Assembly: GCA_964536135.1 (NCBI GenBank)
Contig: CAZHVM010000007.1
Span: 1-50,914, forward strand
DNA: 50,914 nt
Reading direction: 5' to 3'
Source: JAKPKF01 sp964536135
GTDB taxonomy: Bacteria > Patescibacteriota > Dojkabacteria > SC72
Of the stretch, positions 23,592 to 31,267 are shown piece after piece. Position 1 is the first letter of the stretch; each line of letters opens with the position of its first letter. A program made the translations under genes and the position numbers. Under the pieces are notes generated by a model. It was not told the DNA's origin. It worked only from the letters and a program-made list of their open reading frames with translations, and ran no database searches.

Positions 23592-24131
23592 ATGAGTAAT
23601 CAATTGAAGCTTTTACTGTATATTATCTTCATTGCTGGGATATTTTATTTCATTCAAAACAAGTTTAATCTTTTTGATATATCTTTTGTTGATGATATTA
23701 AAATCGAAAATATTTTTAAGTCAAGTGGGGATCCAGAAGACATAGAACAGGGCTTGAGAGATATGCAAATATCTATCGGGGATGGAAAGAGTGTAAATTT
23801 AAGAGTTGAAATCGCGGATACATCAGAAGAAAGATCTCTTGGATTAAGTCTTAGAAAATATCTTGGAGATTACGAAGGTATGTATTTTGTTTTTGAACAG
23901 AATACCAATTCTTCTTTTTGGATGAAGGATATGTTAATTCCACTGGATATTATATTCGTAGATGAGACAGGATTTATAGTGGATATTAAGGAAAGACAAC
24001 AACCTTGTACATCATCTTGCTCTTCTGTTTTTTCCGGTACAATGTACAGGTATGTATTAGAGGTGAATTCTGGATTTTGTTCTATAAATGGTGTTAAGAT
24101 CGGTAATGGAGTATTAGTAAATTTAGATTAG
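23592..24131 (+). CDS. DUF192 family membrane-anchored protein
   Basis: The start was chosen at ATG 23592 (MSNQLKLLLYIIFIAGIFYF), 5 nt after TATATT (23581-23586) with TTGATT 16 nt further up. Earlier in-frame starts overlap the divergent helD gene. The 179 residues have an N-terminal membrane helix and then a DUF192 domain (~70-175). The family motif is visible as SEERSLGLSLRKYLGDYEGMYFVFEQ, followed by SFWMKDMLIPLDIIFVD. A CTSSC pair replaces the usual short loop. DUF192 proteins are extracytoplasmic and of unknown function. The dedA gene follows after 6 nt. Confidence 0.88.
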   Translation: MSNQLKLLLYIIFIAGIFYFIQNKFNLFDISFVDDIKIENIFKSSGDPEDIEQGLRDMQISIGDGKSVNLRVEIADTSEERSLGLSLRKYLGDYEGMYFVFEQNTNSSFWMKDMLIPLDIIFVDETGFIVDIKERQQPCTSSCSSVFSGTMYRYVLEVNSGFCSINGVKIGNGVLVNLD

Positions 24132-24137
24132 ATACAC

Positions 24138-24758
24138 ATGATTTCAACTATTATAGATTGGCTTGTTAATGCTATATCAACACTTGGTTATCCGGGTGTC
24201 GCAATTGCTATGTTTCTTGAGAGTTTTTTTGCACCAATCCCTAGCGAGATAATTTTGCCTTTCTCTGGTTTTGTATGTGCAAGAGATGGAATGAATATAT
24301 ATGTGACAATAATAATCGCTTCTTTGGCTGCATATTTGGGTACTCTACCTTTTTATTTTATCGGAAGATGGGGAAAAGATGGTGTAGATAAATTTCTAAG
24401 AAAGTTCGGGAAGTATCTGTTTATACCTGTTTCTGATTTGGATAAAGGTTATAAAGCTTTTGATAAATATGGAAATGGTATAGTGTTCTTTGGAAGATTA
24501 ATCCCAATTGTAAGAACAGTTATATCTTTTCCTGCTGGTGTTGCTAAGATGAATTTCGGAATTTTTTCTATATATACATTACTTGGATCCTTACTTTGGT
24601 CATCAGTTCTCTCTTTTGCAGGATTTTTTCTTGGGGAAAACTGGGAAATTGTTGAGAGATATGTGAGCAAATATGAAAAAGTTATCTATATACTACTCAT
24701 TCTTTTTGCTGTCGTGTATATCATTCGAGGGATATACAAGATAAGAAAAGAGCACTAA
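24138..24758 (+). CDS. DedA family membrane protein
   Basis: A polytopic inner-membrane protein of the DedA/VTT family, some members of which are flippases for undecaprenyl phosphate or phospholipids. The 206 residues have 4-5 hydrophobic segments. The family motifs are FLESFFAPIPSEIILPFSG (~27-45) and GRLIPIVRTVISFPAGVAKMNFGIF (~130-155), with the conserved Arg in R-T-V-I-S-F-P-A-G. Its stop overlaps the convergent gpmI stop by 4 nt. Confidence 0.93.
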   Translation: MISTIIDWLVNAISTLGYPGVAIAMFLESFFAPIPSEIILPFSGFVCARDGMNIYVTIIIASLAAYLGTLPFYFIGRWGKDGVDKFLRKFGKYLFIPVSDLDKGYKAFDKYGNGIVFFGRLIPIVRTVISFPAGVAKMNFGIFSIYTLLGSLLWSSVLSFAGFFLGENWEIVERYVSKYEKVIYILLILFAVVYIIRGIYKIRKEH

Positions 24759-26284
24759 ATTCTTCTAATAAGGGATTGTCCGTTCATTTCTGCTGGTTTT
24801 GTTATACCCATTATTTCTAGTATTGTTGGTGCTATATCCTTAAGTGCACCATAAGGGAGATTTTTCTGAGTTATATCTGTACCTGCAATTATGCAAGGTA
24901 CTGGATTAAGTGAATGTTCTGTGTCTATGACTTTTGTATCTAGATTTATCATTTCTTCAGCATTACCATGATCTGCGGTAATGATTACTGCTCCTCCTGT
25001 AGATATGAAATTTTGTACAAGCTCATGTACCATGGAGTCCACTGTAGATATCGCTTTAATTCCTGCAGCCAGATTCCCAGTGTGTCCAACCATATCTGGA
25101 TTTGCAAAATTTACCAGAATAAAGTCATACATTTTCCCTGAGATTCTTTTGATAAGAATATCTGTAAGTTGAGGAGCACTCATTTCTGGTTTAAGATCAT
25201 ATGTTGCTACGTTGGGCGAAGGAATCATAATTCTGTCTTCCCCTTGGTATATTGTTGATGTTCCTCCGTTGAAAAAGTATGTAACATGGGGAAATTTTTC
25301 AGATTCTGCAATTCTAAGCTGTCTTAAACCAAAAGAATCTATAACTTTTGCAAGAGGAAGATTTAGATATTGTTTTGGAAATAATATCTTGTTTGGGAAT
25401 CCTCTTGCGTATTCAACCATGCTAGCAAAGAAAAGATTTTGAACCTTTTGCCTTTGGAAGTTAGCAAAATTATCATCGGCAATTGCTCTTGAGAGTTGTA
25501 GAGATCTGTCAGGCCTAAAATTGAGGAATAATACAACATCACTTTTTTCAATTTTACTATCATTAATTACCGTCGCGGGAAAAAATTCGTCTGTAAGTTT
25601 CTGCTGGTAATATGTAGATATTGCTTCTTGGTATGTTTTAAATCTCTCTCCTGTATTATTTTGTAAAAGGAAGTATGCCTCCTGTGTTCTATCCCATTTG
25701 TTATTTCTATCCATTCCATAATATCTACCAATTATTGTTCCAATCTTCCCGATTCCTCTTTCTATACAGTGTTTGTCAATGTCTAGCAAGTATGTTAAAG
25801 CAGATTGTGGTGGAGAATCCCTTCCATCTGTCATAGCGTGTATGAATACTTCGTTTTCAAGATTTGTTTTAGAGAGATAGTTAATTACGGCCTTAAAATG
25901 ATCAATATGTGAATGGATAGAGCCATCACTAAGAAGCCCAATAAGATGGATTTTACTCCCATATCTTCTTGCATGGATGACGGCTTCTGTGAGTGTGTTA
26001 TTTCTTTCCATCATTCCTTTTTCGATGGCTCTGTTAATTCTTGGAAGGGTTTGCATGACTGTACTTCCAGCTCCAAGGTTAAGATGTCCCACCTCACTAT
26101 TGCCTCTTACATTCTTTGGAAGTCCAACTGCTTCTCCAGAAGCGAGTAAATATGTGTGAGGGTATATATTCCAAAGGGTAGATAGTTTGTTTGGATTTGC
26201 CATCACAACAGCATTACCCTCGTTCATTGGTGCTGCTCCGAGGCCATCGAGGATTATTAATAGGACTTTTTGTTTGACATTCAT
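24755..26284 (-). CDS. gpmI: 2,3-bisphosphoglycerate-independent phosphoglycerate mutase
   Basis: The glycolytic interconversion of 3- and 2-phosphoglycerate, Mn-dependent. The start ATG 26284 gives 509 residues, the usual length. The longer frame to 26461 would overlap rplS and adds an implausible Phe/Tyr-rich leader. Visible: the metal site VLLIILDGLG, the nucleophilic Ser in GNSEVGHLNLGAG, SDGSIHSHIDH, DGRDSPP, the FRPDR motif (NFRPDRSLQLSRAI) and the C-terminal TADHGNAEEM. The sequence TATACA lies 8 nt before the ATG, which again suggests a very short leader. It diverges from rplS with ~90 bp between them. Confidence 0.97.
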   Translation of the reverse strand: MNVKQKVLLIILDGLGAAPMNEGNAVVMANPNKLSTLWNIYPHTYLLASGEAVGLPKNVRGNSEVGHLNLGAGSTVMQTLPRINRAIEKGMMERNNTLTEAVIHARRYGSKIHLIGLLSDGSIHSHIDHFKAVINYLSKTNLENEVFIHAMTDGRDSPPQSALTYLLDIDKHCIERGIGKIGTIIGRYYGMDRNNKWDRTQEAYFLLQNNTGERFKTYQEAISTYYQQKLTDEFFPATVINDSKIEKSDVVLFLNFRPDRSLQLSRAIADDNFANFQRQKVQNLFFASMVEYARGFPNKILFPKQYLNLPLAKVIDSFGLRQLRIAESEKFPHVTYFFNGGTSTIYQGEDRIMIPSPNVATYDLKPEMSAPQLTDILIKRISGKMYDFILVNFANPDMVGHTGNLAAGIKAISTVDSMVHELVQNFISTGGAVIITADHGNAEEMINLDTKVIDTEHSLNPVPCIIAGTDITQKNLPYGALKDIAPTILEIMGITKPAEMNGQSLIRRI

Positions 26285-26374
26285 AGGCAGTTTGTATATA
26301 TATTGTGGCATATTTTCGAATTTTATTCTATAATTGCCACTGGAAACACGAATATTATATTTAAAGACAGAACT

Positions 26375-26809
26375 ATGGATAACAATATATTTAAAAAGAT
26401 AGAAGAAGAACAGTTGAAAAAAAGACCAGATGTAAGGGTTGGAGATACTGTTAAACTGCATATGAGAGTAAAAGAGGGGAATAAAGAAAGAATCCAGATA
26501 TTTGAAGGTACAGTAATAGGAATTAGGGGAGAAGGATTAAATAGATCCATAACTGTTAGAAAGATATCTTATGGAATTGGCGTAGAAAAAATTGTGCAGT
26601 TGCACTCCCCAATACTTTCTAAGATTGAGATTGTAAAGAGAGGTTCTGTAACCAAGGCTAAGCTTTTCTATCTAAGAGAAAGAGTTGGTAAAAGAGCTTT
26701 GAAGATTAACAAGATACAGGACATGTATGAAACAGATGAGGTCGAGGAAGTTAAAGAGGAGCCAGCAGAAGAGGTAAAGGAAGAGGTTGTTGAAGAAAAA
26801 TCTGAGTAA
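26375..26809 (+). CDS. rplS: 50S ribosomal protein L19 with an acidic C-terminal tail
   Basis: L19 sits at the 30S-50S interface. The start ATG 26375 (MDNNIFKKIEEEQLKKRPDVRVGDTVKLHMRV) gives 144 residues. The core signatures are QIFEGTVIGIRGEGLNRSITVRKIS, GVEKIVQLHSPILSKIEIVKRG and KAKLFYLRERVGKRALKI. The last ~30 residues are a Glu/Val/Lys tail (EVEEVKEEPAEEVKEEVVEE) absent from standard ~115-residue L19. tRNA-Gly(TCC) follows 20 nt after the stop. Confidence 0.95.
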   Translation: MDNNIFKKIEEEQLKKRPDVRVGDTVKLHMRVKEGNKERIQIFEGTVIGIRGEGLNRSITVRKISYGIGVEKIVQLHSPILSKIEIVKRGSVTKAKLFYLRERVGKRALKINKIQDMYETDEVEEVKEEPAEEVKEEVVEEKSE

Positions 26810-26829
26810 TTGTATATTAATATTGTAAA

Positions 26830-26906
26830 GCAGGAGTAGTTCAATTGGTTAGAATGTCTGTTTTCCAAACAGAGGGTTGCGGGTTCGAGCCCCGTCTCCT
26901 GCTCCA
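26830..26906 (+). tRNA. tRNA-Gly (anticodon TCC)
   Basis: A complete 77-nt cloverleaf with CCA encoded (26904-26906). The acceptor is GCAGGAG/CTCCTGC. The anticodon arm TCTGT-TTTCCAA-ACAGA gives TCC. The T loop is TTCGAGC. It lies 20 nt after rplS and could be co-transcribed with it. Confidence 0.96.
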
Positions 26907-26910
26907 TAAC

Positions 26911-26939
26911 TACAAATTATCCACAATTTGTAATATAAT
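26911..26939 (+). promoter_or_regulatory. Operator-like palindrome overlapping a leaderless promoter
   Basis: A perfect 8-bp inverted repeat TACAAATT (26911-26918) and AATTTGTA (26925-26932) has a 6-bp centre. A perfect TATAAT follows (26934-26939). The ATG of the next gene is 6 nt after the -10. The palindrome fills the -35 to -10 region, the expected place for a repressor. A candidate repressor (XRE type) is the second gene of the operon. The centre also contains TTATCCACA, a DnaA-box match. Confidence 0.6.
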
Positions 26940-26945
26940 CGTGTT

Positions 26946-27503
26946 ATGAAAAACGTTGATGTTCCAATATGGGACAAAGGTGACAGTACAGATTCATACT
27001 CTAAAGGAGGGGGATCTATGTTTTCTAATTTCGAATCTCTCTCTGATAAAATACCAATGATAGAAGAAGTGTACGAGAAAGTACTTGGTAGGAAGCCTTC
27101 TAGCAGAGAGCTTTCTCTATATAAGTATAGCGTGCTTAAAAGGGACGAGATTACAAGAAAGCTTCTTAATTCGGAAGAGCATAAGGAGATAGTTGAAAAA
27201 GGAAGAAACTATTCTGAGCTTGAAGAAAGAGAAAGATTAGCAAAAAGTAATATACTCAAACTTAAGCATGGTATAGAGGATATGGTTGTAGAACATGATG
27301 AATTGAGAAATATACTTAATGAGAAAAATAAGATAATAGAAGGTCTTAGAGAAGAAAAAGCTGCACCGTATATTAGTGGAGAAATACCCCAAGACAGATA
27401 TAATACATACTACAATTCAACCGAAGGTATAAACAAAGGATATGTTCCATTTAAAAAGGAGAGCTTTATAGACAAGTTGTATAAATTATTGAAATCACTT
27501 TAA
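26946..27503 (+). CDS. Coiled-coil protein with a DUF4214-like segment
   Basis: A 185-residue hypothetical protein. Residues ~40-80 (MIEEVYEKVLGRKPSSRELSLYKYS to ITRKLLNSEEHKEI) follow the pattern of DUF4214/phycobilisome-linker-like repeats (Y..VLGR.P...L...LL.S.E). A long charged coiled coil follows (~85-140, YSELEERERLAKSNILKLKHGIEDMVVEHDELRNILNEKNK). There is no signal peptide. The C-terminus is FKKESFIDKLYKLLKSL, possibly amphipathic. It is translated from a predicted leaderless mRNA and followed after 3 nt by an XRE regulator gene. The role is unknown. The DUF4214 resemblance is by eye. Confidence 0.65.
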   Translation: MKNVDVPIWDKGDSTDSYSKGGGSMFSNFESLSDKIPMIEEVYEKVLGRKPSSRELSLYKYSVLKRDEITRKLLNSEEHKEIVEKGRNYSELEERERLAKSNILKLKHGIEDMVVEHDELRNILNEKNKIIEGLREEKAAPYISGEIPQDRYNTYYNSTEGINKGYVPFKKESFIDKLYKLLKSL

Positions 27504-27506
27504 AGA

Positions 27507-27710
27507 ATGAATGTAAAATTATTCTCAAAAAAATTAAGAATGGCAAGAGAAGCTAAGGGATATTCTCAAAAACAGTTAGGAATGAGAGTTGGGTTGTCTG
27601 ATAAATCAATTAGTATGTACGAGAAAGGAATTGTATATCCACCAATCTCAAATCTTTTTAAGATATCGGAAGCTTTAGGAAAAGATATCTGTTATTTTTT
27701 GCAAGATTAA
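27507..27710 (+). CDS. Small XRE-family helix-turn-helix regulator
   Basis: A 67-residue protein that is almost only a Cro/C1-type HTH: KKLRMAREAKGYSQKQLGMRVGLSDKSISMYEKGIVYPPISNLFKISEALG. The recognition helix region is SDKSISMYEKG. It is the second gene after the coiled-coil gene (3-nt gap). The 8-bp palindrome at the operon promoter is a natural candidate for its binding site, giving autorepression. Its stop overlaps the convergent neighbour by 4 nt. Confidence 0.93.
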   Translation: MNVKLFSKKLRMAREAKGYSQKQLGMRVGLSDKSISMYEKGIVYPPISNLFKISEALGKDICYFLQD

Positions 27711-28264
27711 GACGGAGGTGTTAACCATCTTTTAGTTCTTATCATCACCAATTTTGTTAACTTTATAGCTCCCCATATTGCTAATCCTGAAATAAGGATG
27801 ATAAACACTGTAAGGAGTATAATCCCAATTTGGTAATCCGAAGTAACTGGCTGAGATACTAACGAATCGCTTAAGGTTAAGGTTTGACTTGTGGTATTAG
27901 TATAATTTGTATCGTATTCCCAAGCGATAACCGAAGCTGTTATTTCGTACACTCCACTTCTTGTAGGATACACGATTGCCTCGTATATATATGTTTGTCC
28001 AACTGATACAGAGACAAAATCTTCATGTTTTGGATTTACAGTAAAGGATAATGGGGTTTCCCAAAGTATCTGTGTTTTAGCGGAATCTTTTAGTGGTGTA
28101 ACTTCAAGAGAGTACTTAATTGATTTATTCAATACAGATTGAGATACCTGAGTTAACTTCAAGTCAAAATATTGATTACCCTGTTGCAGTGCAACATCTT
28201 CCTCTTGTGCAAAAAGATTAAAAGGTAAAAAGAGTAGGACAATTATTAAAAATATCTTTTTCAT
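27707..28264 (-). CDS. Secreted, C-terminally membrane-anchored hypothetical protein
   Basis: The 185 residues have a signal peptide (1-19, MKKIFLIIVLLFLPFNLFAQ), a beta-rich extracytoplasmic domain (~25-135, with YEAIVYPTRSGVYEITASVIAWEYD suggesting an Ig-like fold) and a C-terminal membrane helix (~146-170) with a basic cytoplasmic end (MIRTKRWLTPPS). It is the last gene of the envelope operon and overlaps the preceding HEPN-like gene by 4 nt (ATGA). No named family is recognised. Confidence 0.75.
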   Translation of the reverse strand: MKKIFLIIVLLFLPFNLFAQEEDVALQQGNQYFDLKLTQVSQSVLNKSIKYSLEVTPLKDSAKTQILWETPLSFTVNPKHEDFVSVSVGQTYIYEAIVYPTRSGVYEITASVIAWEYDTNYTNTTSQTLTLSDSLVSQPVTSDYQIGIILLTVFIILISGLAIWGAIKLTKLVMIRTKRWLTPPS

Positions 28265-28677
28265 TTTAATATCTTTGTTATTGAAAGATTATATATTTTG
28301 TAAGCTTCCTGCATTTTTTCTTCTGTAATTGAGATATCGTCATGAACAATCTGATTTCTTAATTTATGGATTTGCCATATTTTTTCATATGTTGGTCGAT
28401 TAAAATACTTTCTCACCATCTTTAGATTTTCCCCACAATTCTTTTCGTTACTAAATTTGTACTGTAGAGCCTTCGCAAGAAGATTATCTAACTTAATAAT
28501 AGCTGTAATCCTCTCTGATGGATTGTTACTGTATGCTCCTACTTTTAAATCTTGCAAATTTTTAAGCATCTTAGTTCTCTTCTTGAAGGTTTTCTTTCTA
28601 TTATTGATAGCTGCTAAAAGGAAGAGCAAACAGAGTGCCACAAGTATTACGATTGTTATTATTACTGAATTATCCAT
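28261..28677 (-). CDS. Membrane-anchored HEPN-like protein
   Basis: A 138-residue protein with one N-terminal membrane helix (~5-24, VIITIVILVALCLLFLLAAI), a basic stretch and a helical cytoplasmic domain. The domain ends KIWQIHKLRNQIVHDDISITEEKMQEAYKIY, containing R107-N108-x3-H112. That matches the RNxxxH form of the HEPN motif (R-x4-6-H), found both in ribonucleases and in non-enzymatic binding domains. A long-range L-D-N-L-L-A-K-A-L helix (~63-71) precedes it, as in DUF4145-like proteins. It overlaps the transglutaminase-like gene by 8 nt and the next gene by 4 nt. The HEPN call is from the motif and helix pattern only. Confidence 0.6.
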   Translation of the reverse strand: MDNSVIITIVILVALCLLFLLAAINNRKKTFKKRTKMLKNLQDLKVGAYSNNPSERITAIIKLDNLLAKALQYKFSNEKNCGENLKMVRKYFNRPTYEKIWQIHKLRNQIVHDDISITEEKMQEAYKIYNLSITKILK

Positions 28678-30553
28678 GTTTCTTTAATTTTACTATACCA
28701 AAATATATTAAGGATGATAACAGGATGAACAATATAGTCGAAAGAATTTTAACGAATATGTCCAAAAGTATTGGCATCACTGGTGATATGCCATATTCTA
28801 GAACTTCTTCACTCGAAAATATGTTCTGGTTAGTAAATTTAATATTTATAAAAAAATTAATGTTTTTCTCTTGTACTGGAAGATTAATTTGTATATTTGA
28901 ATTCTGTTTTGGTAAAACAATCTGAGAGGACATGTTGTTAATTGGATCTATATATTTAGTAATCTCTTCAATATTTGATTTTTTTATCTCATAGCTTGTT
29001 ATGGCAACATTTCCTGTATTTGAAAGGGAGATATATCCTTTAGTGTAGAATTTCGTAATCAAATTCTTGTCAAATGTTAATCCCGCATCTACTTTGAACA
29101 GAGGAGCTATTTGTGCATCAGGAACAGATGTTACAAGGAAATCATTTGCCTCATAGAAGGTAAGATTGGGAGCCAATGGTGATTTGCCTCTTCTTATGAT
29201 TACTAAATGATCCGCGAAATTACTCTGAAAAAGAGATTTCTTAGAATAATCCTCAAGGAATGGATCTAGAGTGATCCAGGATTTTAAAACACTATCATAG
29301 TACTCTACCCAGTAATGAAAAAAACCGTCAGATGTAAATCCAGAAATATTTGAAACATATCCAACAACCATCCTTGCTGGGATGTCATAACCCCTATAAA
29401 GTCCAACTAAGAAATCAGCGTAATCAATTGGAGATGAATTTGCTGGATTATCTACTAAAGCATTAACTCCAACTCTTGCTTGTTCTGTTATCCCCAGCTG
29501 TAGATCTTTGTTGTAATCCAGCTTTTGTATGGTGTATTGGTATAGATATTTGTAAAGCAATTCTTTTTGACTGTCTTGTAGTGCACTTACGGATGTTACA
29601 TCCTCTGGAAGATTCAGGCCCTTCTTTGTAACAAATGAATTTATTCTTTTATATTCATTGCTATTTGTTAGATTCCAGTATCCAATCCTAGCAGTATAGA
29701 AAGAAGCAGGAAGCGAAGTACTTTCTGTTGTTTCTCTTTTGTAAACGTATCCTTTAATTGTAGCGTTTATTGTGCTATCAGGGGTTACAATATATTTAAA
29801 GATGTAGTTTCCATTAATATCTAGCTGTGAAGTATTTGGTAATGGCTCAATTTCTTCCCAAATTATGCTTTGATTCTGTGTGTCAGGAAGAAGTATTAAT
29901 TCAAACGTTTGATTCTGATCTGTTAGAGAATTGGTAAATACCCTGTGGACTTCAAATTGATAAATAATATTGCTTCCAAAAAGAAGAGAAAGAGTTCCAT
30001 AGAGAGGATTGTTAATATGTATTTGATAATTGGAACCTACACTTTTGATGTCTGTTATTGGGTCTGAGCTCCAAATTGGTTTTCCTTTTTCCTTTGGATA
30101 GACAACAAGCACATCCGTTGTCTTACTGTCGGGTACATATGATGTTATCTGATATGAATTTTTATCTGAAGTGGGAGTACTGTAAGTAATCTTTACTTGT
30201 AAGGGCAAAGTTGGTCTTATTACCGCATTATTAAGATTGAAAAGAATGTCTGTAAATGAACCCCGTCCATATGTCGTGCATTCGATCTTTTTACCCGTTC
30301 TATTGTTGTAGCATTTAACGGTGAGATTTTTAATTGGGATGGAGGCGGTAAAGTAAGAAATAACTCTTGCTTCTTTTGAATTGATATCTAAAACTAATTT
30401 GGTATTAACACTGTCTTGCGTAAGTGAGTGTGTAAAGGAGGATGTTGTTGTAAAAAGATCTGTTGCGTACGAATTATTTGGAAAAAGAAAGGAAAAGAGT
30501 ACAAGACTAAATATCCACGGAATCTTCTTTAAATAACCATTCAAATTTCTCAT
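28670..30553 (-). CDS. Transglutaminase-fold envelope protein lacking the catalytic Cys
   Basis: The 627 residues comprise a signal peptide (~10-30), a large beta-rich extracytoplasmic region (~35-330), a transglutaminase-like domain (~330-435), another beta region and a C-terminal membrane helix (~598-620). The domain is clear from YRGYDIPARMVVGYVSN, FFHYWVEYYD (H413) and SWITLDPF (D430). The Cys expected two residues before the D-Y-A motif is Pro375 (SSPIDYADF). His and Asp of the triad are kept. It is therefore either a binding scaffold or uses another mechanism. It overlaps the upstream cupin gene by 47 nt. Confidence 0.8.
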   Translation of the reverse strand: MRNLNGYLKKIPWIFSLVLFSFLFPNNSYATDLFTTTSSFTHSLTQDSVNTKLVLDINSKEARVISYFTASIPIKNLTVKCYNNRTGKKIECTTYGRGSFTDILFNLNNAVIRPTLPLQVKITYSTPTSDKNSYQITSYVPDSKTTDVLVVYPKEKGKPIWSSDPITDIKSVGSNYQIHINNPLYGTLSLLFGSNIIYQFEVHRVFTNSLTDQNQTFELILLPDTQNQSIIWEEIEPLPNTSQLDINGNYIFKYIVTPDSTINATIKGYVYKRETTESTSLPASFYTARIGYWNLTNSNEYKRINSFVTKKGLNLPEDVTSVSALQDSQKELLYKYLYQYTIQKLDYNKDLQLGITEQARVGVNALVDNPANSSPIDYADFLVGLYRGYDIPARMVVGYVSNISGFTSDGFFHYWVEYYDSVLKSWITLDPFLEDYSKKSLFQSNFADHLVIIRRGKSPLAPNLTFYEANDFLVTSVPDAQIAPLFKVDAGLTFDKNLITKFYTKGYISLSNTGNVAITSYEIKKSNIEEITKYIDPINNMSSQIVLPKQNSNIQINLPVQEKNINFFINIKFTNQNIFSSEEVLEYGISPVMPILLDIFVKILSTILFILLSSLIYFGIVKLKKHG

Positions 30554-31241
30554 ATTTTCGCATTATTTGTTTAATGACAGGAGTTTTAGGTGTTATTCCG
30601 TATTTAAACAAAATTTTATCCCAGTCCAATTTTTCTGGTTCATTGACTATTTTGTAATATGGGTTTCGGACAGTTTCCTGTTTAGCATTTTTTCTAATAA
30701 TATAATAGGCTAAACCGTTCATCTCATCAAGGACAACTTTATTAACAGCTTTGGTTGTTAAATATTCTGCGAATATTAGATTTGTATTTTGTCTTGTATT
30801 GACTATAACAAAAGCATATCCAGCTGGGATAATAATCTTTTGTTCTTTTTTAGCTGAAACTTTTATTATTCTATTATCCTTTGGATTTCTATATCTTTGT
30901 AGGAGAATAGTTGCACCGCCGTAAACGATATCAATAATTCTTGGGTATTTTAGAACTCTCGTAGCTCTTGTTTTAACAAATTCAATACCTGCTAGATTTG
31001 GTTGAAGAAGATAGAAGTTAATCTTAATGCCTTTTGATCTATATAAATCTTCCTGATCCAAGTTTTTATACTTAGTATAAAAGACATCAGGACAGGTGAG
31101 CTCTTTATTAAGAAGCTGAGGTCTTACATCTGTAATTGAAATTTCAATCTTTCCTTCAAAAGAAAGATCTTTGCTTTGTAAATTTTCTCCGTCATAGAAA
31201 AGCTGAAATCCTGATGTTTTTTTAAGATCTATTTTTGCCAT
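30507..31241 (-). CDS. Cupin resembling archaeal-type phosphoglucose isomerase, metal ligands lost
   Basis: A 244-residue protein whose middle follows the cupin-type glucose-6-phosphate isomerase pattern (PF06560-like): PDVFYTKY, GIEFVKT (85-91), YGGATILLQ, KIIIPAGYAFVIVNT, TNLIFAEYLT and NGLAYYIIRKN to RNPYYK. After EFVKT the family has a GHxH metal site, but here it is RATRVLKYP. The later His after IPxGY is Phe. No His ligand remains, so isomerase activity is unlikely. It has its own TATAAT (31249-31254) 7 nt before the ATG and overlaps the transglutaminase-like gene by 47 nt. An alternative is a sugar-binding or structural cupin. Confidence 0.65.
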   Translation of the reverse strand: MAKIDLKKTSGFQLFYDGENLQSKDLSFEGKIEISITDVRPQLLNKELTCPDVFYTKYKNLDQEDLYRSKGIKINFYLLQPNLAGIEFVKTRATRVLKYPRIIDIVYGGATILLQRYRNPKDNRIIKVSAKKEQKIIIPAGYAFVIVNTRQNTNLIFAEYLTTKAVNKVVLDEMNGLAYYIIRKNAKQETVRNPYYKIVNEPEKLDWDKILFKYGITPKTPVIKQIMRKYEKFEWLFKEDSVDI

Positions 31242-31267
31242 TTGGAGTATTATACCACATAAGGTTT

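Noticed and set aside
26285..26461. Upstream 59-residue extension of gpmI
   Set aside because: It overlaps the start of rplS and encodes a Phe/Tyr/Ile-rich stretch unlike any phosphoglycerate mutase. The ATG at 26284 gives the normal length.
26668..26907. Antisense open frame over rplS and tRNA-Gly(TCC)
   Set aside because: It starts inside the tRNA complement (EQETGLEPATLCLENRHSNQLNYSCF), a common artefact of tRNA antisense translation, and lies within a real gene.
26917..26925. A perfect DnaA box that might mark a replication origin
   Set aside because: It is a single box with no cluster, no AT-rich unwinding repeat structure and no dnaA/dnaN/gyrB neighbours. It is better explained as part of an operator palindrome.
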